Shown one piece after another: positions 1 through 11,078 of a stretch of DNA of 64,000 bases (positions within the stretch are counted from its first letter, which is position 1; every line of letters begins with the position of its first letter). The stretch spans positions 208,097,293 to 208,161,292 of the forward strand of contig NC_064819.1 of NCBI RefSeq assembly GCF_024166365.1, written 5' to 3'. Below the pieces are notes generated by a model, which had not been told where the DNA came from, ran no database searches, and saw nothing but the letters and a program-made list of their open reading frames with translations. A program made the translations under genes and the position numbers. This DNA is from Elephas maximus indicus. Taxonomy: Eukaryota; Chordata; Mammalia; Proboscidea; Elephantidae.

Positions 1-1324
1 ACTTTTACTCATTATCAAGCTTAGACCAAAGATACTAAAAACATTTGCAATATCATCTAGCAAAGGCTTTCACAAAAAAACTTTTAGCCTTTTAACCTAA
101 TTGCCTAGATTTTATACATATTGTAATTGTTGTTAATTGTAATTCGAGGCTGGGTTCAGACTGTTTCTGTAAGAAATACATAAACTGCTCTAGAAACAAT
201 AAAGCTGTCAGGAAACCAAGAGATCTGTGCCCTGCCACAAGAAATTTTCTTTTTAAATATAGTAAAACCTGTGAAAGCTGGAACTTGTGTAAAATAAACC
301 TGTCAGAGAAGGAAAACAAAAATATTTTCCACTAAAAGGAGTGACAGAAAAGTGGTAAGACTGCATCCTTTCAAAGACAGAAAACTCGCAAGATCTGGAA
401 AAGCAAGGCAGTCGAGTTCTGGCTCTCACAGTTTTCACTGCCATTCTGCTGAAAAAATGTTGTTCCTGGAGTTGAAGTTGGAATGACAGAACTTTCCCAG
501 TTTTTAAACTCCTGACACACTAATAGTGATGACGACAAATATTTCAGCATTATACGCGAAATACCATGGGTAGCTACAGCCACTCCTCACTTACTGACGT
601 GGTTACATTCCAAAGACCAGGTTGTTATGCAAAAATTGGCATTTTGTGAAAATGGAGGATGACCACATTGGATGACAAAATGGATGATGCCTACATCATT
701 ACATAACCTCAACCATCACAGCCAGCTTTACTCTTGCCTCACGCTTCAGTGTTTGTTACTGCCAGACGTACATTGTTAATGCGCAAAAGTCAGGTAGTAG
801 ATTTTTTACTGTTGTCGAAAATGCTAAATGTCTGATAATGAGCTTGTCAATAAGTGAGGAATAGGTGTAGTTTGGTTCCTGCAACGCCAGACTACAATAA
901 GGTTTCTAAGAAAAAAGGGTAAAGGATTAGAAAAATTAAAATAGAACTCCACAGGAATGATTACACTTTTGATTTGATGTTTTAATGTATTACTTCTAAC
1001 TATGAAAAAATGTGTCATATCCCATAATTGTGTCTTATTAAAATTTTTAGTAAAAATTATCCTGTTTGTTTCCTAAGACTTGATAATTGTTAATTCAGTA
1101 TCATAATATATCTAACTCTACAGCTCCTGAAATTTAGAAAGTGTCAGGAATTCCATTAAAATGGTTATCATGTAATGCTTCAAAAGGTTTGCCCTTTTTT
1201 AAGGAAGACTTGAGAATGCAGGTCATTCTGTATTCTGAAATGTATAATGTCTGGATCACTTTCAAGTAACTGATATAAGGCTATTAATCAACCCTATTCT
1301 TTTCATTTGAAGTGTTTCCTTCAG
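1..1324 (+). other. ARFGEF3 intron, 3' part
   Basis: Non-coding sequence upstream of a 3' splice site (pyrimidine-rich tract, then TTCAG ending at 1324). Apart from the TIR-bounded element at 574-870 I see nothing recognisable; the short reading frames on both strands lack any protein-family resemblance. Confidence 0.75.
574..870. mobile_element. TIR-bounded non-autonomous DNA transposon (MITE-like)
   Basis: About 297 bp bounded by imperfect terminal inverted repeats. The left end reads CTACAGCCACTCCTCACTTA and the reverse complement of the right end reads CTACACCTATTCCTCACTTA; about 20 of the outer 25 positions agree. No coding capacity. The superfamily cannot be set from the window: no clear target duplication is visible. 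Confidence 0.5.
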
Positions 1325-2534
1325 GGAAATTGTGGTGAGCTTACTGTCTCATCAAGTGTTACTCCAGAACCTATATGACATTTTGTTAGAAGAGTTTGTC
1401 AAAGGCCCCTCTCCAGGAGAGGAGAAGACGATCCAGGTGCCAGAGAGCAAGCTGGCCGGCTTCCTCAGGTACATCTCCATGCAGAACTTAGCAGTCATAT
1501 TTGACCTACTGCTGGACTCATACAGGACAGCCAGAGAGTTCGACACCAGCCCTGGGTTAAAGTGCCTACTAAAGAAGGTGTCAGGCATTGGGGGTGCGGC
1601 CAACCTTTACCGCCAGTCTGCAATGAGTTTTAACATTTATTTCCATGCACTGGTATGTGCTGTCCTCACCAATCAAGAGACCATCACTGCCGAGCAAGTG
1701 AAAAAGGTCCTTTTTGAGGATGATGAGAGAAGCACAGATTCTTCCCAGCAGTGCTCATCAGAAGATGAAGACATTTTCGAGGAAACTGCCCAGGTCAGCC
1801 CCCCAAGGGGCAAGGAGAAGAGGCAGTGGAGGGCAAGGATGCCTTCTCTAAGTGTCCAGCCTATCAGCAATGCAGACTGGGTGTGGCTGGTCAAGAGGCT
1901 TCACAAGCTATGCATGGAGCTGTGCAACAACTACATCCAGATGCACTTGGACCTGGAAAACAGTATGGAAGAGCCGCCTGTCTTCAAGACTGACCCTTTC
2001 TTTATCCTTCCCTCCTTCCAGTCAGAGTCATCTACTCCATCCACGGGGGGCTTCTCTGGGAAAGATACCCCTCCTGAGGATGACCGAAGTCAAACACGGG
2101 ACCACATCAACGAGTGTTCGAGTCTGAGGGGAGGCACTGGGGACACGCTGATGCTGCCTCCAAGCCCCAGAGTGGATAAGAAGGACACCAGCCAGAAGAA
2201 GGAGTGGTGGGAGAATGCTGGCAACAAAATCTACACCATGGCAGCCGACAAAACCATCTCAAAGTTGATGACTGAATACAAAAAGAGGAAACAGCAGCAC
2301 AACCTGCCCACATTTGCCAAAGAGGTCAAAGTGGAGAAGAAAGGAGAGCTGCTGGGCTCAAGGGGCCAGGGCTCCCCACTGCTTCAGCGGCCCCAGCACT
2401 TGATGGACCAAGGTCAGATGCGGCATTCCCTCAGTGCAGGCCCTGAGCTCTTGCGGCAGGAGAAGAGGCCCCGCTCGGGCTCCACAGGGAGTTCCCTGAG
2501 TGTGTCTGTGAGAGATGCTGAAGCACAGATCCAG
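1325..2534 (+). CDS. ARFGEF3: ARFGEF3 (BIG3) penultimate coding exon
   Basis: This exon encodes 403 residues (plus one base of a split codon) of the C-terminal region of brefeldin A-inhibited guanine nucleotide-exchange protein 3. The reading frame starts inside the exon (EIVVSLLSHQVLLQNLYDIL), so no start codon is expected. It is bounded by TTCAG before 1325 and GTATGT at 2535. Features seen are a helical, hydrophobic N-terminal part, an acidic Ser-rich stretch (STDSSQQCSSEDEDIFEE), then a low-complexity Ser/Pro/Lys-rich linker ending AEAQIQ. The family relates to BIG1/BIG2 large Sec7 ARF-GEFs. The human protein, about 2,177 residues, is reported to act at secretory granules and to bind prohibitin 2; its Sec7 region is considered degenerate. 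The catalytic part lies upstream of this window. Identification is from near-identity to the recalled human sequence. Confidence 0.95.
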
Positions 2535-2788
2535 GTATGTTCCTGCTGCCCAGGGGATGTAGGGAGGAGCGGCTGGAAATGCAGGCCATGAGGTTGGTTT
2601 TCAAATAACAGACTTGTTCATCCTCACAAAGTGTTGATACACACTCTAAAATTGGATATAAAGCCAATATGGGATTCATTTACCTCAAAGTAAGGTGATT
2701 CCCTGACCTAAGACACAAGATCTGTGTTACTGTATCAGTGTGAAACTGAAATTACATTCCCCAGTGCTTTCAGGCACTGTGTGTATGC

Positions 2789-2952
2789 TTTGCCGTCGAC
2801 TTGGTTCTGACACACACACCACGTGTGTCAGACTAGAACTGCACTCCATAGAGTCTTCTTGACTAATCTTACAAAAGTAGATCATAGGCCTTTCTTCTTT
2901 GGTGAGTCTGGGTGCAGTCGAACCACCAACCTTCTGCACCACCCAGGGACCT
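2789..2952 (-). mobile_element. AfroSINE (diverged)
   Basis: Reverse-strand SINE. The tail-side block TGCCGTCGACTTGG is at the left, the box-B-like region is in the middle, and the head CACCACCCAGGGACC is at the right. This is the variant with an AAAGGCCT-type insert and no GGGGCAGTTCTACTC core. Confidence 0.75.
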
Positions 2953-3682
2953 TATGAAAATTGGAAAATCACCTATATAAATAAGCTGAAGCTTATGAAA
3001 CTGATAGACATTTAACTGGAATTAAGTCCTTAGTTTATTTGAAGAGGGCATTTAAGAAATTCTATAGTTACAAAGCATTATTGTGTGGTAATACCAATGA
3101 ATTGTTCTCATCTCAAGCTTTTCTAACCCATCCCAGGCGCATAAACATTCTCTTTCTTCAAAGGGCGTTGAGTGTGCCTGTTCCTTCATATATATATATA
3201 TTTTTTTAATTCTATGGTACATCAAAAATGAGTTTGAGAAGAGATGGGATAGGAAGAAAGAGAAACAGGAATCTAGAGAAAGGCATTTAAAAATAATCTG
3301 AATGTTTATCTTAAGTTGTAGACCCCTGTCACAGGCCTAAGAAGTTTAAGAGGATGTGGAGCTATTGGTTTCTATAAACCTATATAGGAATTCTTAGAGT
3401 AAACATAAATTGGAATTAGTAAGAGCTCTGCAAGATGCTTCGTTTTCCTTTGTACTATCTTAAACTAGAACTTTGCAATTCAGAATCCACAAAAATTATC
3501 TTAGACTACAGCTTTGAAAGTATCCAGTCAAATTGAGATGTATGGTATTCTTTAACAGACCACTTTTTTTAGCAACTCATAAATCTTAATTGCTTTTTCA
3601 TGTCTTAGGGCTTTGTTGTGATTTTTAAAGTTATCCTAAATTAAAGCATGTATATTCCAAGTTATGGGATAGCTCCAAAGTT

Positions 3683-3841
3683 GGAGCCCTGGCGATGAAG
3701 TGGCTAAACAGCTTGGCTGCTAACCAAAAGGTTGGCAGTTAGAATCTGCCAGCCGCTCCTTGGAAACCCTATAGGCCGGTTCTGCTATGTCATATAGGGT
3801 TGCTTTGAGTTGGAATCGACTTGACAGCAATGGGTATGGAT
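3683..3841 (+). mobile_element. AfroSINE
   Basis: Full-length copy with head GGAGCCCTGGCG, box-B region AGAATCTGCCAGCCGCTCC, and tail GAGTTGGAATCGACTTGACA. Confidence 0.9.
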
Positions 3842-3984
3842 TTATTTTCCAAGTTATCTAGGCATTATAAAGAAATTTAAATTATTGTGGCCTATGGAAA
3901 TCTCATTATGAGAAGTTTTTTTTTTTTTTAATTTAAGGAATAAGTTTGTGAAAGTTGAAAATAAGGCATTTCTGATATTAAACA

Positions 3985-4168
3985 TGGGGTCACTTGGTGG
4001 CACAGTTAAGCGCTCAGTTCGAACTCACCCAGAGGCAGATCTGCTATCGATCTGCTTCCAAAAGGTCACAGCCGTGAAAACCCAGTGGAGCACAATTCTC
4101 CTCTGCAACACATGGAGTTGCTGTGAGTCAGAAATAACTCAATAGCAATTGGCTTGGTTTTTGGTTTT
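3985..4168 (+). mobile_element. AfroSINE whose tail lies in an inverted duplication
   Basis: Head GGGGTCACTTGGTGGCACAG, internal ATCTGCTTCCAAAAGGTCAC, tail GTGAGTCAGAAATAACTCAA then TTGGTTTTTGGTTTT. The last 48 bases form the outer part of the left arm of the palindrome at 4121-4362. Only the tail, not the head, was copied in inverse orientation. Confidence 0.85.
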
Positions 4169-4362
4169 AATGTTATCTGTGTCGCTGCCCATCCTTATAT
4201 ATGTGAATTTAAAAGGAGAGTTTATTATAGGCATATCAAATTTAAAAAATGCCTATAATAAACTCTCCTTTTAAATTCACATATATAAGGATGGGCAGAG
4301 ACACAGATAACATTAAAACCAAAAACCAAGCCAATTGCTATTGAGTTATTTCTGACTCACAG
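4121..4362. repeat. Near-perfect long inverted repeat (114-bp arms, 14-nt spacer)
   Basis: The left arm 4121-4234 and right arm 4249-4362 are reverse complements with a single mismatch (G at 4184 in the GTCGCTGCCC context against GTCTCTGCCC). The spacer is 4235-4248. The arms hold an AfroSINE tail plus about 66 bp of single-copy intron. In the pre-mRNA this would fold into a hairpin of about 114 bp, 136 nt upstream of the last exon. Confidence 0.97.
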
Positions 4363-4498
4363 AGGAGAGACTAATTTATTGGTGCTATTTTTAAAGCCTG
4401 AGAAAACCTATTAATAGATTGGGAGGGTACAGCCACATCTGAGGGTTCCAATAAAACCATGGGAGAAAGCTCTAATTCTCGTAAATCCTTTCTCGTAG

Positions 4499-4690
4499 GC
4501 GTGGACCAACATGGTGCTAACAGTTCTCAATCAGATTCAGATCCTTCCAGACCAGACCTTCACTGCCCTCCAGCCAGCAGTGTTCCCATGCATCAGCCAG
4601 CTGACCTGTCATGTGACCGACATCAGAGTTCGCCAGGCTGTGAGAGAATGGCTGGGCAGAGTGGGCCGTGTGTATGACATCATTGTATAG
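4499..4690 (+). CDS. ARFGEF3: ARFGEF3 terminal coding exon
   Basis: After the acceptor CTCGTAG, 63 codons and a TAG stop complete the protein (starts AWTNMVLTVLNQIQ, ends VGRVYDIIV). It joins in phase 0 to the preceding exon (AEAQIQ followed by AWTNMV, as in the human protein). With the previous exon the window holds the last 466 residues. No frameshift or premature stop is present. Confidence 0.96.
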   Translation, partial: AWTNMVLTVLNQIQILPDQTFTALQPAVFPCISQLTCHVTDIRVRQAVREWLGRVGRVYDIIV

Positions 4691-7600
4691 AAGATTCATA
4701 TTCCATTCCCAAGGAAATAAAATAGCAAGGGTTAGAGTATACCTGCTAACCCAACTGATACCATTTTCCCCACCACCAGCCCCATCTAAATTCGTGTCTC
4801 ACAGAAATGTTCCCTAATGTAAAAAAAAAGCCTTCCTAGCTATTCCGTAACTAATCAGCATTGGGACCATTTGGATACTGAGGTGGTATCTAGATGACAC
4901 AAATGATACTCTGATTTTGCACATTATTTCAGAGAAGACTCCCTTCCTTGACACATCTTTTTAAATCTTGAAGTTTATTTCCCAGTGCTTTTGCTTGCAA
5001 TGTCCCTAAATGGGTCAATTTCAAGGACTACTTTGAAAACACTACATTGATCCATTTGACTCGCCATTTTAAAAATAAATGCAATTTGATATGATATCTG
5101 CTAGTAAGTCAAGCTGATGTATAAATACTCAGATATTATTAATTAGAGGAAGATTTGGATGATGACTATAGGCTTGATGGGGAAGAAAACAGCTGCAAAA
5201 ATATATTCTTGGGTGTAATGAGAAAGGGATGTATTTTGCTGCAAAATATTCCAGAACATTTCAGAATTGTTCTTAAGTTATCGTTATCAAGCTTCTCAGG
5301 TTGGTATATACCAACTTCCCATGTAAGGTACTGTTGTGCCTTTATTGCCCTACTTCTAGAGGAAGAAACTTCTTTCCTGGCAGGTTTCAGTCTGTGGCAT
5401 GGCAGTCTTTGACACAGAGTCCCCAGTGATATTGGCTGATACATGTATTTCGCCAACAGACGTCAGACTGACCAGCCACCTTGCTGTCCCATTAGTCTTT
5501 CCCTCTGCTCCCAAGACAAACAAGGAAAGAAGAAATGGTGCCTTAGCCCCTTGTTGCACAGACATTTCTATGCCCCACAGATATCTGAACATAAGGTATA
5601 GCATTTAGTTTTTAAGAAAACAAAACATTAAAAAATGCAACTCATATCAATACCCTTGGAGGAAAGGAACTCAGAGTCCTCCATCCAGTGAGCTGACTTC
5701 TCAGGGAATGGGGGGGCAGGAAGTGTAAGGTAGGGAAACAGCTAGAAGGGCTGGGGAAGGAGATATGATATAATCATATTAAGTCTTGATTTAAGAAACT
5801 GGCAGATTTAATTTTAAATATCATACAACAATTCTGGTATCAGTGATACAAGCTCTGGCCTTAGAAAAAAATAAAAACTAGACAAAGGGACATAGAATGA
5901 AATTTAGAAAAATAATTTTTTTAAGTAAATTTTACCCTATGTTTGAGGTCTTTTTATTCAGACCAATATCTTAGTGAATACATGGCTGTTAAAATGTTTC
6001 TTTTCCTAAGTATTATTAGAAAATGAATTTGGAAACTTTTTCCTATTATTTACAGTATATTTTATACTTCTTAAACTCTAATCATAATGATTAAAACTCC
6101 TCAATCAAGCCTACATATATACAATCTAGATAGCAGAGTTAGTTACTAAGGCATATAATTTCCCTAGGCCCTAAAAATGTATTCATAATCAAACATGCTA
6201 TCCTTAAAGATAAAACCATCAACTCTTCATTATTGAAGGAAGGATTTAAAATTGAGCTGTATTCAGGCCTGGTGTTTGTAAACTGCCTTCCTTGAGGAAT
6301 AGGTAGCTATCTACATAGTTAGGAAGGCGGCAAGCCTTCTGATTCACGTAGGCAAGCCTAAAAGAACCTTATCGCTAAGTATGCCATCTAGAGGTCACCA
6401 CAGAATCAGAAGACATTTCTCCAGTTCCACAAAACACTCTTTGCCTTCGGTTTTTACTCCTCAATCATTCAAGTTTAGAAACAGATCTTCAACGCTTTGA
6501 TCTAACAGGCAATGAATTCTTGGGATAGCAGTGAGCTATTTCCTATAGTTTTGAATTTTTATACTTTGTAAGTGCAATTGAAAACTGGGTTGATACTTTT
6601 TCTTTTTTTTTTTTTTTTTACAGAAGCAGCCATATATGGCTGTTTTGTTTCTTTTTGTAACTACAAGGTTCAGCTCTACATTTTAATGGGGGGAGGGGAG
6701 GAGCTTCAGTAAAACAGATTATAGAATCAGAGTACTTACAAAATGTTTATATGTAGCAACTGTTTATAAAGTATACAAATTCAAAGGAAGCCTCCCTCAA
6801 TTTATGAATTTCATGTTCCAGAATTAAATTAGTTGTTTAGCAATCAATTCATTTTCCCACAGCTTCTGTATTATAGATCCGAGGCTAGTTCATGAAACCA
6901 GGTTTACCCCATGCTGTGTCCAAACACTGCTCTAGTACTAGCCTGATGATGGGACCCAAGAATAAAAAGATGTTTATATAGCTTTTTACCTACAATTTTG
7001 TAAGAGATGTTGGTAACATTCCATCATCTTTTCTATAGCCCACTCCCATAGGCCCACATTGTTTCCTCAGCCCACTGTCATTCCCATCCTACCAGGGATT
7101 TGAATCAGTTCAGTCAGAGCTGTTGAAATGAAACCAGAGCAGAACTGAATTTTTACAATTTGGGTGATCTGGAATGGGACACTTGGAAGAGGCATAGTGA
7201 GCCCTCTGAGGACCCTGATGTGTGAGACTGGATTATTGGCAGGGCTGTGGAGAGCAAAACACATGCAAGAGTGGTGTGGTTGGCCGCCATGTTTGAGTGG
7301 GGCACTGCTGTTTCCAACTCTGCTGCAAATCTGACAGGCAAGAAATTTGGTTGCTCTGCAACAGGTACACTGCCCTTGTTTTCTAAGAAAGAGATTAGGT
7401 CTCTAGCAGGGCTTAGACTCAATTTTTCTCATTCTGGTTATTGTTCCTGTTCAGCCAGATTTTTAAAATTTAAAAAATTTGCATCCATTCCAGTTTCACT
7501 TGTTTGGCCATGACTAAACCAGGAAGAATCAGTTCAAAGCCCTGCATTGTACTCTGCTCCACTTACATCCCCATCCACATCAGATTTCAAGCAGAAAATT

Positions 7601-8759
7601 AGCTAAGTCACAGTACTACTTCCCAGAAGTATTTGCAGTTTTTAGTAAGGACATTGCTTAATGCAAAAAATGCAAAATAGTCTCTAATAGAATGGTACTT
7701 CAGGTTACAGTGACATTAGTTGCATTCTCTTAGTGGATGGAGAAGAAAGGAAGACCATTAGAACGCTTGGTGGGCAGAGTGGCCTTGCCTAAGACTGCCT
7801 AGGTCAGTCCCTCACAGTTTCTGATATCCCAGTTTCTTCCTTTCTCTCCTCCCACAGTCTGAAAGTGTCAGATGTTTTTATCCTCACAGTCTTGTGGTAA
7901 CAGTCAGACCATGGTCAAGGCAGCTTTTTGCAGCTAAAAACTGTTATTACCATACATTTACAGATCTAAGCAGAACAAGATTTTGCATGTTGTTTTTAGT
8001 TGCCTGTATTTATTGCCAAAACCACGTTACTGTAATGTTGAGATTTACTCTCATTTTCTTGTTATTTTGGCCAAGTGTATGCCATGAAACAAGCACCTGG
8101 AAGACTCGGGGTATAAGGGAGCCCTGGCTGAACAATCCAGCCAAGTACACCGCACTCTGCCAGCTTTCTCCCTGCCATTAGGTTTTTGGTGTGGGAGGGT
8201 TGACAAACTATTCATAGGATTTCCCTAGGTCTTGCATCTCCAGATCAGATTTTTAAAGACAGTTAGGCTGCTTCATTGCACAATCTTGTTATCTTCTCCC
8301 CTTATAATTATTTTTCAGCCATCTCAATATATGCAAAACTAGGAAACCTTTAGAAGTTTTTAGGCCATTTAATGAGTGACCAATAAAGAGGAAGGCAGAT
8401 GCTAACATTCACACCAGCGCAAATTAAAATATCTTAAATATGAAAAAAATGTTACTATAAGTCAAAAAGTACCTTTAAATTGAAACTTCTTGGTGCAACA
8501 ATTACTAGACCTTGTTGTTTTCAAGACAGCTTATACAGAGTCAAATGAGAAAGTCAAAACAGCCTTGAAGGAACCATAAAGTCATACAATATGCAGTTAT
8601 GTAATAGATATCCTTGGCTTCCCCAAATATATCACAATACTGCTCATAGATGAAAGTTTTCCAAAAAGAAAATCTGTTATTATCAGTCCCTTTGTTTGGA
8701 GCTGGTAATAATAGCAAGAGGTTACAGACAGCAGGGAAGGGGGAGGAGGTGACATTGGC

Positions 8760-8965
8760 TGGTACCACTGTGAATGTGGACCTTCACCTACGTTATTGCA
8801 TTTAGTTTTTTGTGAGGCATGTTTTGTTTTCCTCATTTTTTTTCAACTAAAGATACAGACTCAGAAAAGTTAAGAAACTTGCCCGAGATTACCAGTAAGC
8901 AGTTTGGTTTTGAAAGAGGTGTTCCTGAATTCAAAAGAGCCATGCTTTCTCTCCAACACCTAGGT
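8760..8965 (-). mobile_element. MIR fragment
   Basis: Diverged reverse-strand MIR with the core CAGACTCAGAAAAGTTAAGA, AACTTGCCCGAGATTACC, and a box-B-like TCCTGAATTCAAA. Confidence 0.45.
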
Positions 8966-9111
8966 GGAACAGAAAGGGAGAAATTTTCAAGCGGTTAGAC
9001 AGTATGTGTTGAGAATATTTCATTAAGGTCCCAGATCTGTGATGTTAGGAGAATTTTTAAAACAGAGTAAAAAAAAAAAAAAAAAAAAATGCTGATACAT
9101 AGAAACCAGCC

Positions 9112-9312
9112 GAAACCAAACCCACTGTCATCAAGTCGATTTCGACTTATAGTGACACTCTAGGACAAAGTAGAACTGCCCGATAGCGTTTCCAAGGCTG
9201 TAAATCTTTATGAAAGCAGACTACCACATCTTTCTCCCAGAGATCAGCTGGTGGGTTTGAACTGCTGACCTTTCGGTGAGCAGCCAAACACTTTAATCAC
9301 CATCAGGGCACC
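9112..9312 (-). mobile_element. AfroSINE
   Basis: Reverse-strand copy with AAACCAAACCCACTG tail complement, AAAGTAGAACTGCCCGATAG core and head complement CATCAGGGCACC. It lies inside the presumed ARFGEF3 3'UTR, next to a run of about 20 A at 9070-9089. Confidence 0.9.
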
Positions 9313-9951
9313 TTATATGTAGAAAAAATCATATAAAACAGTATCTTGAGTATCTGAAAATAAAGGAAACAAAAATCTGAGCTTTAATCTTAAAGCAGAC
9401 CTTCAGTGTAAATTTAGAAAACTAACCAAATTAGGTGGAAATGACGGAATAGTACTGTTCGTAATAATAGTGCTCATAGCCAGCTGTTATGAAGAAATAC
9501 ATGGCAGTCTGTGTCTGGAGTTGACATGCAAGATTTTGTCCATCTTTTTCAAATCCCAGTTAATTGCTCAGAATAAAGTACCCTGTACCCAACAGTGCCT
9601 CTCTACCTGCTTCCCTGAGAAGTATTTGGTACGAAATTTGTAGGCTTTTATCATCAGTTGGGAATATGCAAAATGAAGGAAAACCATTTTCTAAAATGCA
9701 CACTCTCTGAAGAGGAACCAACCAGTTGGACAAGACTGTTTAAGGTTACAGATACTAAGGGCAATCAGGTCAATATTCTAAGTAACCATGTGCCATAACA
9801 CCTAAATATTTCTTACTTGTTTTACAAACAGGCAGAAAACAAATCCAAGGTATCACATTAAGCTGATGACAGAACATAAATATGCTTGGGCACCACTTAT
9901 GTGATCCCAGTGAGATTTAGTGTAGCCTTAGAAAAACAAGGGAACATTTTT

Positions 9952-10270
9952 TTTTTTAATTGAACTTTAGATGAAGGTTTACAAAACAAACTAGTTTCTC
10001 TTCAAAGAGTACACACATTGTTGTATGATATTGGTTAACAACCCCACATGTCAACCCTCTCCCTTCTCAACCCTGGGTTCCCTATTACCAGCTGTCCTGT
10101 TCCCTCCTACCTTCCAGTCCCTGCCCCAGGGCTCATGTGCCCCTTTAGTCTTGTTCCACAGGATAGTTCAATGTTTGGCTGAAGGGTGAACCTCAGGAGT
10201 GGTCTCGTTACTAAGCTGAAAGGGTGTCCGGGGGCCATACTCTCAGGGTTTCTCCGGTCTCTGTCAACAA
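9952..10270 (-). mobile_element. LINE-type 3' end, reverse strand
   Basis: The segment starts with a T run (complement of a poly(A) tail) and continues with AACTTTAGATGAAGGTTTAC, ACAACCCCACATGTCAACCC and GGTGTCCGGGGGCCATACTC. I recognise this as a common proboscidean interspersed 3' end, probably L1, but cannot align it to the L1 3'UTRs elsewhere in this window. Confidence 0.5.
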
Positions 10271-10907
10271 AGGAACATTTTTAAGCACTTTTTTTCCATT
10301 GGAAATATAAGCTTGTTATTGGGCAAGATTTATGAAATTGGTAAAGAGCTTGGTTTATAGTTGTACCTTCTCAAAAAAAAAAAAAAAGTATTCTCCTTAT
10401 TCACTAATGGAGCAATCTGGAAAACTTTTGTTTGTTTAAATGTTTGGGAGTTTTCCCTCCTCTGGCTGTATTGTAGTGTTTGTATTTGATGTGGAAATAA
10501 CTAAAAACTTAACTAAGGTTTTGGACTGGAACATCATTTAGATTTCCAAAACACAATCATTAATTCAGGGAAGATAGACCAGAAAAAAAAAAAAAAATCC
10601 CCTGAGATTATCTAGAAGAAATTAAGTTGAGAACAATGCTCCATTTCCTAATGAATGGTGACACCACTTACTGAGAAACAAAACCAAACACCCCCACACC
10701 ACCAGCACCATACAAAACCTCTTCCCTTTAGCTTTGTAGAACAATGCAAGGAGGTTCCAGGCAGGAGACTAGCTGACCACCTTAGTGACAAAACCGCAGC
10801 CAACCAATTATGGTCCTTCCATCCTTTTCAACTACCAAGAATTTGTACTGCTAATTACTATCCTGAAGGCTTAACCAGTGGTTGTCTAGTACCTTTTTCT
10901 TTAGGAA

Positions 10908-11078
10908 AAGTGGTTCTCAAACATCAGTATACATCAGAATCATCTGGAGGGCTTGTTAAAACCAGATTGCTGAGTCCATGTCCAGAGTTTCTGATTCAGC
11001 AAGTCTGGAAGTTTGCATTTCTAAAAAGTTCCCAGGCTAATGCTGCCGGTCTGGGGACCACACTTGGAGAACCACTGT
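10908..11078 (+). mobile_element. MER5A (hAT-Charlie MITE)
   Basis: Matches the MER5A consensus over its length: AGTGGTTCTCAAAC at the left, CATCTGGAGGGCTTGTTAAA, GTTTCTGATTCAGCAAGTCT, and GAGAACCACTG at the right, with hAT-type terminal inverted repeats. It is an old insertion shared across placentals and lies in the ARFGEF3 3'UTR. Confidence 0.9.

Larger units (their letters stand above)
2535..4498 (+). other. ARFGEF3 last intron
   Basis: The intron runs from GTATGT to CGTAG in phase 0. It carries three AfroSINE copies and a long, almost perfect inverted repeat (4121-4362) whose right arm ends 136 nt before the terminal exon. Confidence 0.9.

Noticed and set aside
2535-2591. Extension of the ARFGEF3 reading frame past 2534
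   Set aside because: A GTATGT donor follows the conserved AEAQIQ and the next exon resumes with AWTNMV in phase, so the extra codons are intronic read-through.
5155-5608. Overlapping open frames on both strands
   Set aside because: They lie just after the ARFGEF3 stop in presumed UTR; no domain, and both strands are open to a similar extent, as chance predicts.
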